Below are positions 45,567-55,259 of a DNA stretch of 64,000 nt, piece by piece. Source of the DNA: Ligula intestinalis (Eukaryota > Platyhelminthes > Cestoda > Diphyllobothriidea > Diphyllobothriidae); NCBI GenBank assembly GCA_036362985.1, contig JAYGXS010000008.1, positions 7,624,517 to 7,688,516 of the forward strand. Direction: 5' to 3'. Under the pieces are notes generated by a model that was given only the letters and a program-made list of their open reading frames with translations, had not been told where the DNA came from and did not search any database. How positions within the stretch are numbered: the first letter of the stretch is position 1; each line of letters starts with the position of its first letter. The translations under genes were made by a program, and so were the position numbers.

Positions 45567-45643
45567 GTGGGAAAGTGTATTTTAATGCGTCGTAATGCCT
45601 ACCTTGATATAAATAAGAGGTGACACTTCTTCATCTTTTGTAG
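45567..45643 (+). other. Minimal 77-bp intron (intron 8)
   Basis: GTGGGA...TTTTGTAG splits the OSBP signature between EQ and VCHHPP. It is repeat-free, unlike its neighbours, and is the only intron under 300 bp in the model. Confidence 0.9.
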
Positions 45644-45786
45644 GTTTGTCATCATCCTCCGGTGGCTGCATCCCACTGTTCTTCGAGTGACTGGACTCTC
45701 AATCAGGAGATAATAATGAAGAACAAGTTCTGGGGAAGATCTCTCGAAATTGTTCCCATGGGTGGTTGTGAAGTCCACTTAAACCG
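45644..45786 (+). CDS. OSBPL3/6/7: ORP exon 9: OSBP signature EQ|VCHHPP and KNKFWGRSLEIVP
   Basis: The 143-bp exon has acceptor CTTTTGTAG, donor GTGAGT and end phase 2. It starts VCHHPPVAASHCSSSDWTL and ends NKFWGRSLEIVPMGGCEVHL-NR. Joined to exon 8 it gives EQVCHHPPVAA, the OSBP-family signature, whose two histidines bind PI4P phosphate in studied ORPs. The usual Ser before the histidines is Cys here (codon TGT at 45647-45649). KNKFWG.SLEIVP.G is again the ORP3/6/7 form. The intron before this exon is only 77 bp (45567-45643), by far the shortest in the gene. Confidence 0.97.
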
Positions 45787-45962
45787 GTGAGTGAACTGTA
45801 TAAAAATATTAATTTACCGTATAAGATTGTAGGGTATCTTATCAAAAGCTGTTTAACTATGAGAAATAGGTAGACGAACATCACCAGCAGAGGCGACGGA
45901 GGCCAGCTTCTACCTAATTTACCATTGTTACTATTTCTGATTAAAATCGTCAGGAAAATGAA

Positions 45963-46140
45963 CATGTGGCTCGATCGTTGAGAGTTCGATTTACAACCAA
46001 CGGGTCGCTGCTTCGAATCTCAAGATTTTCAGCACCTTGAGTTGACTATGGCTAGCTGACGATGGCTTATAAGCTAGAAATGAGCATCCTAGTCATTCCC
46101 TTGTAATACTAGCAGTTGAAAGGCCACCAGTGGGGTTTGA
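45963..46140 (+). mobile_element. SINE with intact hammerhead in intron 9
   Basis: GTGGCTCGATCGTTGAGAG (A box) and TGCTTCGAATCTC (B box), then the hammerhead at 46048-46096. Lies 180 bp after exon 9. Confidence 0.8.
46048..46096 (+). ncRNA. Predicted hammerhead ribozyme, all core bases present, AUC site
   Basis: Helix I ATGGCTAG/CTAGTCAT (8 bp, one G-U), CTGACGA (46056-46062), helix II TGGCT-TATA-AGCTA (5 bp), GAAA (46077-46080), helix III ATG-AG-CAT, cleavage after AUC (46088). Relative to the family consensus GACTGG/CCAGTC, helix I has a G-C to A-U double change that keeps pairing. The best-formed hammerhead in the window. Confidence 0.88.
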
Positions 46141-46384
46141 TATTAAGCAGCGGCACAAGTGCGCGCTGTTATGCCATCAGTAGTCGTGCCTTAACCATTG
46201 AAAATAAATTACAGAAAAAATAGATTTAATTCTTTACTGAAGATAAACGCTAAAAGCGGAGTTAAATTGTGTTGCAAAATCGAACGCGGCCCTATGGAGT
46301 TGAGATTTATCCACTTATAATGAGAAACTTGATGCCGTTCTGAACTAAGCCATTTATTTAGTACTAAAGGAAAAGTAGAAGATG

Positions 46385-47380
46385 ACACGATCACCGGGAC
46401 AATATGTTTATTCGCCTGACGTTTCGAAATCCGTCACTGATTCATCATCAGAGACATTCTCCCAGAACAGTTGCAGAAACAGTTTTTGTTTGCATAGGGT
46501 TTTGCAGTTAAATATGAACGTTAAGATCAAATCGGTAAATACCTTGAGTGTGCGCTGATTCGTTGCGTCAACCATGACCATCTGGCCTTGCGGTGTTGTC
46601 ATAAGATGATGTGGTGGCCTGTCTGTTCTCCGAGCGGCGATTTGCTTTGGCCAAATTTAGTCTCAGCACCGAGTATGGATTGGGCAAGTCGTTGCACTTG
46701 TTGATGGATTGTAGGCCCATGAACCATGACTTAAGTAATTCTTGGCTCACCCGATTGTCACCTCTTGCGATAATTTTAGCCTCATCAAATTTGACTGTGT
46801 GGCCGGGTCTCATCGAATGAGCCGCAACTTAAGAATTGGCATCATCTCGCTGCACTGCCGTCGCGTTTTGACAACTCTTGTCTTGAGAAGTCTGGTAGTT
46901 TTTTGACATAATTGCTTTGTCCGCATCAGATCTTTTAGACGACTCAAGATGTTTCTTGCCATGGCAGTGTGTCTTTCGGTTTCATGATCTGACGCCTTAT
47001 AGTTACTTCCGGCCTGTGTGCGACTCCAATTTCACGTGGTGCGAGAAGGCGGCTGACAGCCTTCGAGACTTTTTTTACTTACGGAATCGCTCGCCAAATT
47101 TAAGACTCCATGCGTCTTTGTTGGTCATCTCGTTTGCACAAGCACCGGTTGACGAGGTTGCGTGCGTAGCCATTTTCTCTGAAAACCCGTCGAGGGTATT
47201 GCACTTCGGCAACTTTATTTTCTGGTTCACTGCAGTGCGTCTCAACACGCCGATAGAGCGTCCTTACGCAACTGCGTTTGTGGCTGATTTGGTAGTCTGT
47301 CGCAAAGATTGTGGTGGCTTGTATTCGCTACCAACGACAACTCCGGTGTGCGAATGCTAGCGGGACACGAGAGTAAACCA
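46385..47380 (-). mobile_element. Penelope-like element 3' part (subfamily B) with intact hammerhead end
   Basis: Minus strand: a degenerate upstream part (47350-46900), then RPGHTVKFDEAKIIARGDN, ESWFMGLQSINKCNDLPNPY-type sequence (46813-46640), then tail and hammerhead. The GIY-YIG first half is not recognisable. The plus-strand 147-codon frame at 46917-47360 is antisense to this element and not a gene. Confidence 0.8.
46413..46456 (-). ncRNA. Predicted hammerhead ribozyme at PLE end, core intact
   Basis: Minus: helix I TGTCT/AGGCG (two G-U), CTGATGA, helix II GAATC..GATTTC with one bulge, GAAA, helix III AC/GU (2 bp, self-complementary), cleavage after GUC (between 46418 and 46417). This is the minimal helix III form reported for Penelope-like elements. 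Confidence 0.8.
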
Positions 47381-47599
47381 GACTTAAAACGGGGCAAGTG
47401 AGTCTCGTAACCGACCAGTGTGCGAAGCGTGCACTTTTTAAAGTTTCTTCTCCACTTTTAATTAATTATCCGAGCTAAATTGATTTCAGGAAGACCAAAC
47501 TGTTGTAATGGCAGCCAAAGCTGCGATATCGCCTTCTATCTACGCCTTGTGTGAGTCCTCAAGGAATACTACAACAAGAAGAGAGCAACAGCAGAAGTC

Positions 47600-47900
47600 C
47601 ATTTTTGTATCTAGTACGACAAATTTAAGGTGAACAAGGCGTGTGCAGCAATGTCCATTGGACCAATCAGATACTGCTCTTGAGCGAGTAGTGGCACGAT
47701 TGGTTTGTGACTCAGCGGCTAGCTTGTCAGAGTTTTAGTCTGGACACAGCTTTAAATTTTAAATACTTGATTGATTGACTGCCAGTTGCGCTTGCTGCAT
47801 GTAGGCCGGTCGATAGCCTGCCGTGCGCGCGGTTCACTGCCTGCCTGTTTGCGCGTTGATATCAGCTTTGTCGCCAGCTGATTCAGTTAGAGTGAGCCCT
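47600..47900 (+). repeat. Dispersed repeat R3, copy 2
   Basis: Near-identical to 12245-12560. The preceding block (47525-47600: GATATCGCC, CTACGCCTTGTGTGAGTCC) recurs at 49960-50040. Confidence 0.85.
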
Positions 47901-48514
47901 AACACAAACGATGTCAAAATGACAATTTACGGGTTTCTATTAGCGATTGCATTTGCATGTTAGTGTACATCTTTCAATTAGGACTGCTTATTAGGGCAAA
48001 TGATCTGGGCGTGGTTATTTCAACCACTTTGAGGACACTGGTGATGATATCTCTTTGTAATAATGACAAATGTTTCATGAATAAACAACAAATAAAAGAG
48101 TTAAGAGTAAAATGCCTGGCCCGTTATTAGAATAAATCGTTGTAATTCATCCCGACTTTGAATTGTCCACCGTCAAGTGTTAGATTGGGTTAAATGGATG
48201 CAATGTTCGCCTTGTACTTGATTCAGTTGTCATACGTTAGATTGCATATCCGATGAATTTTCGTGTTTTACACAAGCCAATGCATTTTGCGCGAAATCAA
48301 TGCATGTGGGCCCCTCCCCAAATTTTACAGCAGTAAATTTCGTACGACAAGAAAACTAAACGACTTATAACTTCAGACGGTGACTATATTACTAGTCAAT
48401 AAGATAATGTTAAAGGTAGCTGTGTTTAAGGCAGCGGAACAAAACAACGGTAAATGAATGCAGAATAAGTACAAATACAATATATCAGTACTCACACCTG
48501 TGGGAATAAACATC

Positions 48515-48760
48515 CATGGCGGCAAAAAGCTAGGCCGAGCATTGATTGAAGCTGGGGCCTCGGATGAGAACTCAGTTAATCGATTGATCGACCTGATGCC
48601 GGCGTATAGACCCCTGAGCAGTCACATCCGAACTGACTTCACTGAAAGGTAATTAGCCCCCTGCTCCCTATAACTGTTGCTTTTTGTTGACGTTTTTATT
48701 TCTGACGTTGGATTCCAGTAAGAATTCGAAAGCTCAAACCAATAAAATTATGATTCCAGT
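48515..48760 (+). mobile_element. PLE subfamily C 3' tail
   Basis: LIEAGASDENSVNRLIDLMP then AYRPLSSHIRTDF, then CTGACGT (48702), helix GGATTC/GAATTC, GAAA, GCTC. Core A9 is T. Confidence 0.75.
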
Positions 48761-48764
48761 AATA

Positions 48765-49955
48765 GAATTGCCTTATACTTCTCTACCTAAACAAACACAT
48801 GGGATGTGCACATTTGCCTTAATTCGTGAGTGTTACGTTTGTCAAACATAGAGGTGGCCAGGTTGTCTTTAATGGGCTTTTTCAATGCGGTTGCTCAGAA
48901 CAAAGTCAAGTTTTTCTTCCATGGAACGATTCTTCTATGCCTTGTCCCAAATTCTTTTGGTTATTTCAAAATGCTTTTCAATAGCATTGAACTTCGGGTT
49001 GTTGGCAGAAAGGAAAATAGATTGCAGATCACAGGCGGAGAGGCCGATTGGTTTCTCAAAAGCTAGATTCCAGTTGTATTTGTTATAAAATTCATACTAT
49101 CTTGTGAACATTAAGATGAATAGCTTGCTGTCACATATATTTTTAATTTTTTTCGTAAGTTCGATTAGGAGGAGGTTCAGATCGTTCTTGAAATGCCCTT
49201 TAACACAAAACGATGTTCAGTGTTTTCAATCGGTTGTCCATAAATACAGACTCAGTTCTACATGTTTACCAAAAACCTAAAAAAGCCTTTCTGAAAAGCA
49301 TTGACCGGAATTGGGATTTGTTGGACATTCCTAATTATACAGCTGTGTGTTTTGGTCATGGTTTAGGATGACCCAAACGTTCCAAATTATTGCCGAGAAA
49401 AATTAACGTCCACAACAAAAGCCACAAGTTAAAGTGCCCAAGCTTAAAAAGAAAACTGTCAAGAAATTGCCTTTTGAAAAAGCACTTCTATTAGAGATTT
49501 TGGCATTGAATATAAACGTAGTTTAGCGTTATCGAACGCCAAGTCAAGAAAAATATAAAATGTTGGCCGGTCTCTTGAATTCGCTGAAAATTGGGCATAA
49601 GTCTCTTGCTAAAATTGAAGGAAAGTACTTTTACTTTTATACTGGAGCAATTTTTCGGTATATTTCTTTACAAGTAGGCCTCTTTCTATGTTTGAAGATG
49701 CACAACAGAGTGTTAGAATAAATACTACGATTTGGCAAAAACTGATACTCGTCTGCCTCTCCCGTTTCAAGTTTTTCTGTTGCTTAATTTGCTTCTATAG
49801 ATAGAAAATGCTTGGACATCTTTCGCATACGGCGTGAGAGAGAAAGATGACGGCATTTCGCGTGTGTTCATAGCTATGCTTTATCACGGTCCTTATTTTC
49901 CGTGAAGTAAAGCAAATTGAAGCTACACAAGTTTATGTTGTAAATGTTGCCGACG
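48765..49955. other. Intron 9, no supported feature
   Basis: AT-rich, with no recognisable gene or repeat end. Confidence 0.4.
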
Positions 49956-50083
49956 CCGAGATATCGCCGTCTAACTACGCCTTGTGTGAGTCCCCAAGGA
50001 AGTACACGATAACAAGAGCGCCAACTTATAAGTGTATTTCCATACCTAGTACATTGTACTTATAGCAAGCGAAGCAAACAAAA

Positions 50084-50730
50084 TTGGACCAATTAAATCG
50101 TGTTCTTGAAGGGTATCATCCTGACTGACTGTCGGGCTGAACAGAGTGATAGCGCAGAACACTAATCATGGCCGGCAGTTTTATCGATCTCATCAATGGC
50201 GTGGCTTGTACCGATCGATAGTGCACCGTTGGATGAGTAATCACGACAGTGTAATGGCTGATCGTTATACCTGCACCTAAAAGTTTGTTCCTTACGTTTA
50301 CGGCGCAAAACGTAGCAGATATGCAAATGTAATTTTTAATACTTTACCAGCTCTTCTTTTCTCTAAAACAAGGTGCGTTCTCAAATTTGTATTTACCTCA
50401 ATTTCGTGAACGCAGAAAAATTTGAACCAATCAAATTGTGTTCTTGAAGGGTAACATCCTGACTGACTGTCGGGCTGAACAGAGTGATAGCGCAGAACAC
50501 TAATCATGGCCGGCAGTTTTTATCGATCTCATAAATGGCGCGGCTTGTACTGATCGATAGTGCACCGTTGGATGAGTAATTAGGGCAGCGTAATAACTGG
50601 TCGTTAGATCTGCCCCTAACAGTTTGTTTCTTACTAAAACGACGCAAAACATAGCAGATTTGCTCTTTTTTTCTAAAACAGGGTGCTTTCTCGAATTTGC
50701 ATTGACCCCAATTTCATGAACGCAGAAAGA
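50084..50730 (+). repeat. Tandem pair of about 320-bp units (R4)
   Basis: Units 50084-50420 and 50422-50730 share GTGTTCTTGAAGGGTA, GACTGACTGTCGGGCTGAAC, ATCGATAGTGCACCGTTGGA and GAACGCAGAAA. High identity; the second unit is slightly shorter through an internal deletion. Confidence 0.9.
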
Positions 50731-51534
50731 CATTTTTCATTCGACGAAAATACAAAGTTAACGCTTTTCTAGTTTTACTTAATTTTCTTATGCAGCAAAA
50801 AGCAACACCTAAACGATACTTTATGTTTCGCGGCGTTTAATAGGGTAGGAAATTTCTTGGATATCAATAAGGCTCGATTTGGCCTGACTATTCCCTTCAG
50901 TGTATTGAACACTTTTCTAGAAAACTGCATTTTGCGCCTGAAGACAAATTTACTTAAACTTCTTTCTGCAGATTTTATCACATGGACTATCAACTATGCC
51001 TAAAGATTCGAGGTCCAGATATGTAATGGTTTGTAGATGAAAAGAAGGCATGTTCTTGGACTATGTTCTATTTATACTGACGTTTCGGAGCCTTTCGCGT
51101 TTTTGTCCTCCTAGTTGCTGCATCTGGTGTTTTAATTTAGCCAATCTTGCAGTCTACCTCGTATTACAGCCCTGTTGGACGCGCGAACTTTGACCTATCC
51201 ATTCGTTGCTGACTGCATTTGTCCTCCTGGAGGTTGGCCGCTGGCGGAATTGCGTGGCCCTTTGGGGTCAGCGTACGTGTAGGCAAGTCAATATGCTTTG
51301 TCAGCCTCATCCTTGTCAACCAGTGGACAGATTATTCGTTACTGTTCGCTTGGCCCAAAACGTCAGTAAAAATATAACTTGGTCCAAGAACCTGCTTTCT
51401 TTTCTTCATCCTCTTCGGGAGCTGATGAACACCATACCAATCTTCTGTATTTGGGTGATTCGATCGTTAATTACGTTAAACCGTGCATTTGCCCCTAAAC
51501 AGCTGATAATTGTTCATTCTGTTTTCGCCTCTAG

Positions 51535-51676
51535 ATGGAATGAAACGTATACCTGGAATAAGGTCACCACCTGCATAACTGGATTATTCTCGCCTGCGGA
51601 TCGTGCCTTAGAGCACTACGGGGATATGATCATCAAGTGTAATACGGGTGAAGTGTGCACAGTAAAGTTTCACAAG
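51535..51676 (+). CDS. OSBPL3/6/7: ORP exon 10: ORD, WNKVTTCITGLFSP
   Basis: The 142-bp exon has acceptor TTCGCCTCTAG and donor GTAAAA. Its first base completes Arg (CG|A) and it ends in phase 0. It encodes WNETYTWNKVTTCITGLFSP, then ADRALEHYGDMIIKCNTGEV and CTVKFHK. WNKVTTCI and EHYGD/EV are ORD strands; relatives read WNKVTTCIHN.LSG.RWIEHYGEV.I. The long open frame upstream (from 51206) is intron read-through. Confidence 0.95.
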
Positions 51677-51895
51677 GTAAAAAAACATTTTTCGTGCCTG
51701 GTCAAATCTTTCGTTCCCTTTGATCTGACAAATTTCTCAAAATTTTTGTCAATTTTATCCCAAGAATATTTCTTAAGAGATAACCATTTCAAGGACACTG
51801 TCGGTAAGAATCCCAGCTACACAAGCACGCGATCAAAAGTTGCAGCAATCTCCATCAAATAATTTAGGGTAACTATCGCATGAGTAGGCCCATTT

Positions 51896-52080
51896 TCGAA
51901 AGACGCAGTTAAATAGCTACTATATTCGCTTCAGTACGCATATTTACGTCTACTCATTTAAATCGACCGTTCCCATTCGTCGTCTATCCAGCCTTGCTAT
52001 TACACTTACGCACTTACCTCGCTAATAAGGAAGCAACTGTTCCACTTGCTATTAAAAACATACCTGATGTGTGAAGTTTT
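51896..52080 (+). repeat. Dispersed repeat R6, copy 1
   Basis: Follows exon 10. TTCGCTTCAGTACGCATAT, CTACTCATTTAAAT, TCTATCCAGCCTTG match 61752-61990, which follows exon 12. Confidence 0.7.
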
Positions 52081-52136
52081 GGTTTGCGTTATTTATTTAT
52101 CACTGGTTTTAGTAAGGACGCATTAACTGCACTGCT

Positions 52137-52385
52137 AGGGTAAAGGTTAGCGCTAGGATTAGGGTAAGGGTCCGGGTTCTGGTTAGTGCTATGGTTAGGG
52201 TTTAGGTTAAGGGTTAGGATTTAGGGTTAGGATTAAGTGTAAGGTTTAAGGGTTAGGGTTATGGTTTAGCGTTTAGGTTTAGAGGTTTAGGCTCAGGGTT
52301 CAAGGTTATTGTTTACGGTTTAGGGTTTAAGGCTGGGGTTTGTGATATGGGTTAGTTTTAGGATTAGTTTTTGGGGTAAGAATTT
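52137..52385. repeat. Degenerate TTAGGG (telomere-type) tract
   Basis: About 250 bp of GGGTTAGGG/GGTTTAGGG variants on the plus strand (for example GGTTAAGGGTTAGG, TTTAGGGTTAGGATTAAG), heavily interrupted. Confidence 0.85.
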
Positions 52386-52867
52386 TGGGTTTTGTAAATA
52401 TGTTTGCGTGTTGCATTCACTGCCCTCTTTTTGTTTAGAATGGCTTACTTTGCGCCAAACGCTTTTATGTTTGTTTTCTGTGAAATATTCCTTTAAAAAA
52501 TTCTTATTATGACATTGTCATAATTTTTATGAACTTTTGTTTTACTAATATTCCGCTCATTTACATTTCGGTGTTTTGGTTGCGTTTACAGTTCAGTACC
52601 GTGAATTTGCTGGATATAGGGCATCCCGCTAAAAATGTCATTTTCTTATTTTACGCGCTCTGTGCCGGCACTATATAGCGCCCGCAATTAGCACATTTAA
52701 TTATTTTAACCGACGTTTTGCAACTAATTTTCCCACGCATTTGTCGCTATCCATTCTTTTTTCTCACCCATAAAGCCCCATTTCCCTCCAGTTCCGTATG
52801 ACAGAAGACTACGGTTTACAAATCCCACGTGGGCCTACACAAGCGACTTTTGCCGAATTTAGAATAG

Positions 52868-53232
52868 CAGTTGGCAGGTCTACGTAAGCTTTCGATAAAT
52901 TCTTATCGGAATGGGATACAAGTTAAAAATGCGATCAATAAGGTTCATCTTATCATAGAAGTGGGTCGCAGGAGGGGAAAGAGGAGGAGACGCGAACAGC
53001 TCAGAAGAGTGGAATTAAGCGACCGATGGTCATGCCAGCTGACCAACTTCAAATGGATTGGTCTAACTAAACCCTCGCCACTGCATAAGCAGCCGTCTCT
53101 TATCAACCATTTCCCCCATTCCCACAGCTCACTAGTATGATAAGACGAACATTATTGACCGCACGTCTAACTTGTACCTTGCTCTCATATAAATGTATTG
53201 ACCCGATGAGAATTTATCGAAAGTTTTCTTAT
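52868..53232. mobile_element. Family H5 element, both inverted ends present
   Basis: Left (minus): GGCAGGTCTACGTAAGCTTT, CGATAAATTCTTATCGG. Right (plus): TATAAATGTATTGACCCGAT, GAGAATTTATCGAAAG. The purine-rich and pyrimidine-rich inner arms also mirror each other. No coding capacity in 365 bp. Confidence 0.7.
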
Positions 53233-53234
53233 CA

Positions 53235-54780
53235 GCAGTAGAAGATGCGATCGCGGGAACGATAAATTCGGTTGCCAGACGCTTCAGATTCTGTCGAGAA
53301 TCGTATAATTGTGTGATACATGCACATACAGTTCTGCGAGTCCTGTTCGCAAATTTCCTAATTATGTAAAGGTTTGATGATTTCTCCCATACCAGCGGGA
53401 ACGTACTTACGAAAACTTATAATAATGAGCTACATTTAGCATTTTAAGTACTTAAAAGAACTATAAGAAGTACTAAATGGTTGTTGAGAATAATAAAAAA
53501 TTTTCGATCATTCCCAGCTTGTAAAGACGTCAAAAATAGCTAACAATAAGAACAATAAATTTAAATATTTTCATAATTATAAAACTTAAAGCAACCACTT
53601 TCCTTATACAAAGAAAATTTGCCTTGAGTCAAAATATTTTGTATCTTTGAGAAAGATCACATTCGTAATTATTGAATATCTTTGAATAAATTCTCTCTTC
53701 ATTTTGGTATTTTTGGTGTATTTATTCATACGTTTGCATCAAACCCTTTAAATTAAGGTATAACTAAACAGCATTCAGCAAAAAAAACGAGCTTTTGGAT
53801 ATTATTTCCTATGCAAATGGCCATGTTTGTCAAATTTGGAAATGCTTCAAAACACCAAACCACATTGTCGAGCATACAACATGTCTGCATATGGTTATTT
53901 CTTAGATAAATAAAAAACGTTTCCATGATAGGTTACCTCTTTAAAAAGTGTCTTTATTGGATATCTAGCCGACGAACGTCTGCGTATATTGACTTTTTCC
54001 AAGATAATCTCACAGATAAATTGGGGAAGTTTGACAATTTCTTTAAATTATCTGAAGGATTATTTTTCACTCAAGGATGTGTCTTACAAGATCCGTAATA
54101 AACGTGCAAATGCAAAAAAAGGCCATGTATATGACGATTTTTGAAATACTTACTATTCTTCTGTCTGTTTCGTTTCTAAATAACGCTTGAGCGGAACTTC
54201 TTGTTCACAATAAACTATATTTCTACATGACTTACATTCAATAAGGCTTTCCATTAGCTGTCTGCGTGGTTACATGTAGAAACTTTGTTTATGCGCACGA
54301 CCAGCTGTGCGGTAAAAGAAAATGTTTTAACAGGAACTTTTTGTTACTGCATTTTTCGCAAAAAACTTTACAGAATAGCTTAATATAATTTTTTGAACTT
54401 TTATTGCTGCTTGTTTCTGAAAATAATTTTGATTTCTTTAACTTCGCTTGAGTTCCATTTGATCAACTTCGCACACAATGTTCCAGTTTTAGAAGGGATT
54501 ATTATTCCACCTTTTTTACTTATTATGGAATTCTTCCACAGTACAATCTATATTAGAAGAAAGTTTCGTCCTGTCTTTCCTTATATCATACGGAATTCCT
54601 TTTCATATAAACAAAATCATGATTTAGCTAAAATGAGAGCCTATTTCCCCCAAAACTTTAAGTAATAGGGCAGTTTTCCAAACCAAAGCCCTTATTATTA
54701 TTAAATCCACTCAGTTGATCAAAATAACCTGTCCAGATATACGCTTAACTACCAAGTTTACTTTCATCCTGTAATTTGTT
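53235..54780. other. PLE end remnant, then AT-rich intron
   Basis: 53233-53345 is a decayed PLE end (minus). 53345-54780 is AT-rich with no gene or repeat recognised. Confidence 0.45.
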
Positions 54781-54789
54781 TGCAGGGTT

Positions 54790-54955
54790 TGCAGAGCTGT
54801 ATGCACAGATTACGCACTATTTGTAGCTCGTAGCCGTCAACCTAACGCGCACTATAATTATTAGCTCCCGCTACCATCATCACTGGGGGCGTTAGTGGTA
54901 CGGTTATGGCTTAGCAGTCCACTTCCGAGTCAATAATTGCTGCAATTTTGTTGTT
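54790..54955 (-). repeat. PLE subfamily B tail remnant
   Basis: GCGCACTATAATTATTAGCT, CCGCTACCATCA and TGCAATTTTGTTG order parallels 43560-43690. Confidence 0.5.
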
Positions 54956-54999
54956 CGTTGCTCATTTCTACCATGTTATTAGTTCCCGCGTTGATGACA

Positions 55000-55255
55000 C
55001 TTCACCCACCGCTAACGGAACTCATGAGTCCTGCTCTGCATTTGGCCTCTACAGACCTCCTGACAACCATAGCAGCTGATAGTATAGGCATATGTTATTG
55101 CCGACAACGAGCAAGGAGACTAAAGTGCCCATCTCCGGCTTATTTGCCGTCGTCAGCCAGTCAAAAGTGGGCCCAACTGGTGCCCCACCCGAGCTTCGAA
55201 CTCGCGACGCTTTTGATCAGAGTCAAACGCGCTAACCAATGAGCCACGAGCTCGT
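55000..55255 (-). mobile_element. tRNA-headed SINE, near full length
   Basis: Minus: GTGGCTCATTGGTTAGCGCG (A box), GAGTTCGAAGCTCG (B box), GACTGG-CTGACGA-CGGCAAATAAGCC-GGAGA (GAAA changed), TGGGCACTTTAGTC, then the tail shared with 4515-4600. Confidence 0.8.
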
Positions 55256-55259
55256 TGAC

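Noticed and set aside
46917..47360. 147-codon plus-strand gene
   Set aside because: It is antisense to a Penelope-like element whose minus strand reads recognisable PLE protein; no splice or family match.
51206..51862. 218-codon plus-strand gene
   Set aside because: Only 51535-51676 matches the ORP family; flanking parts are intron read-through, with clear acceptor and donor inside.
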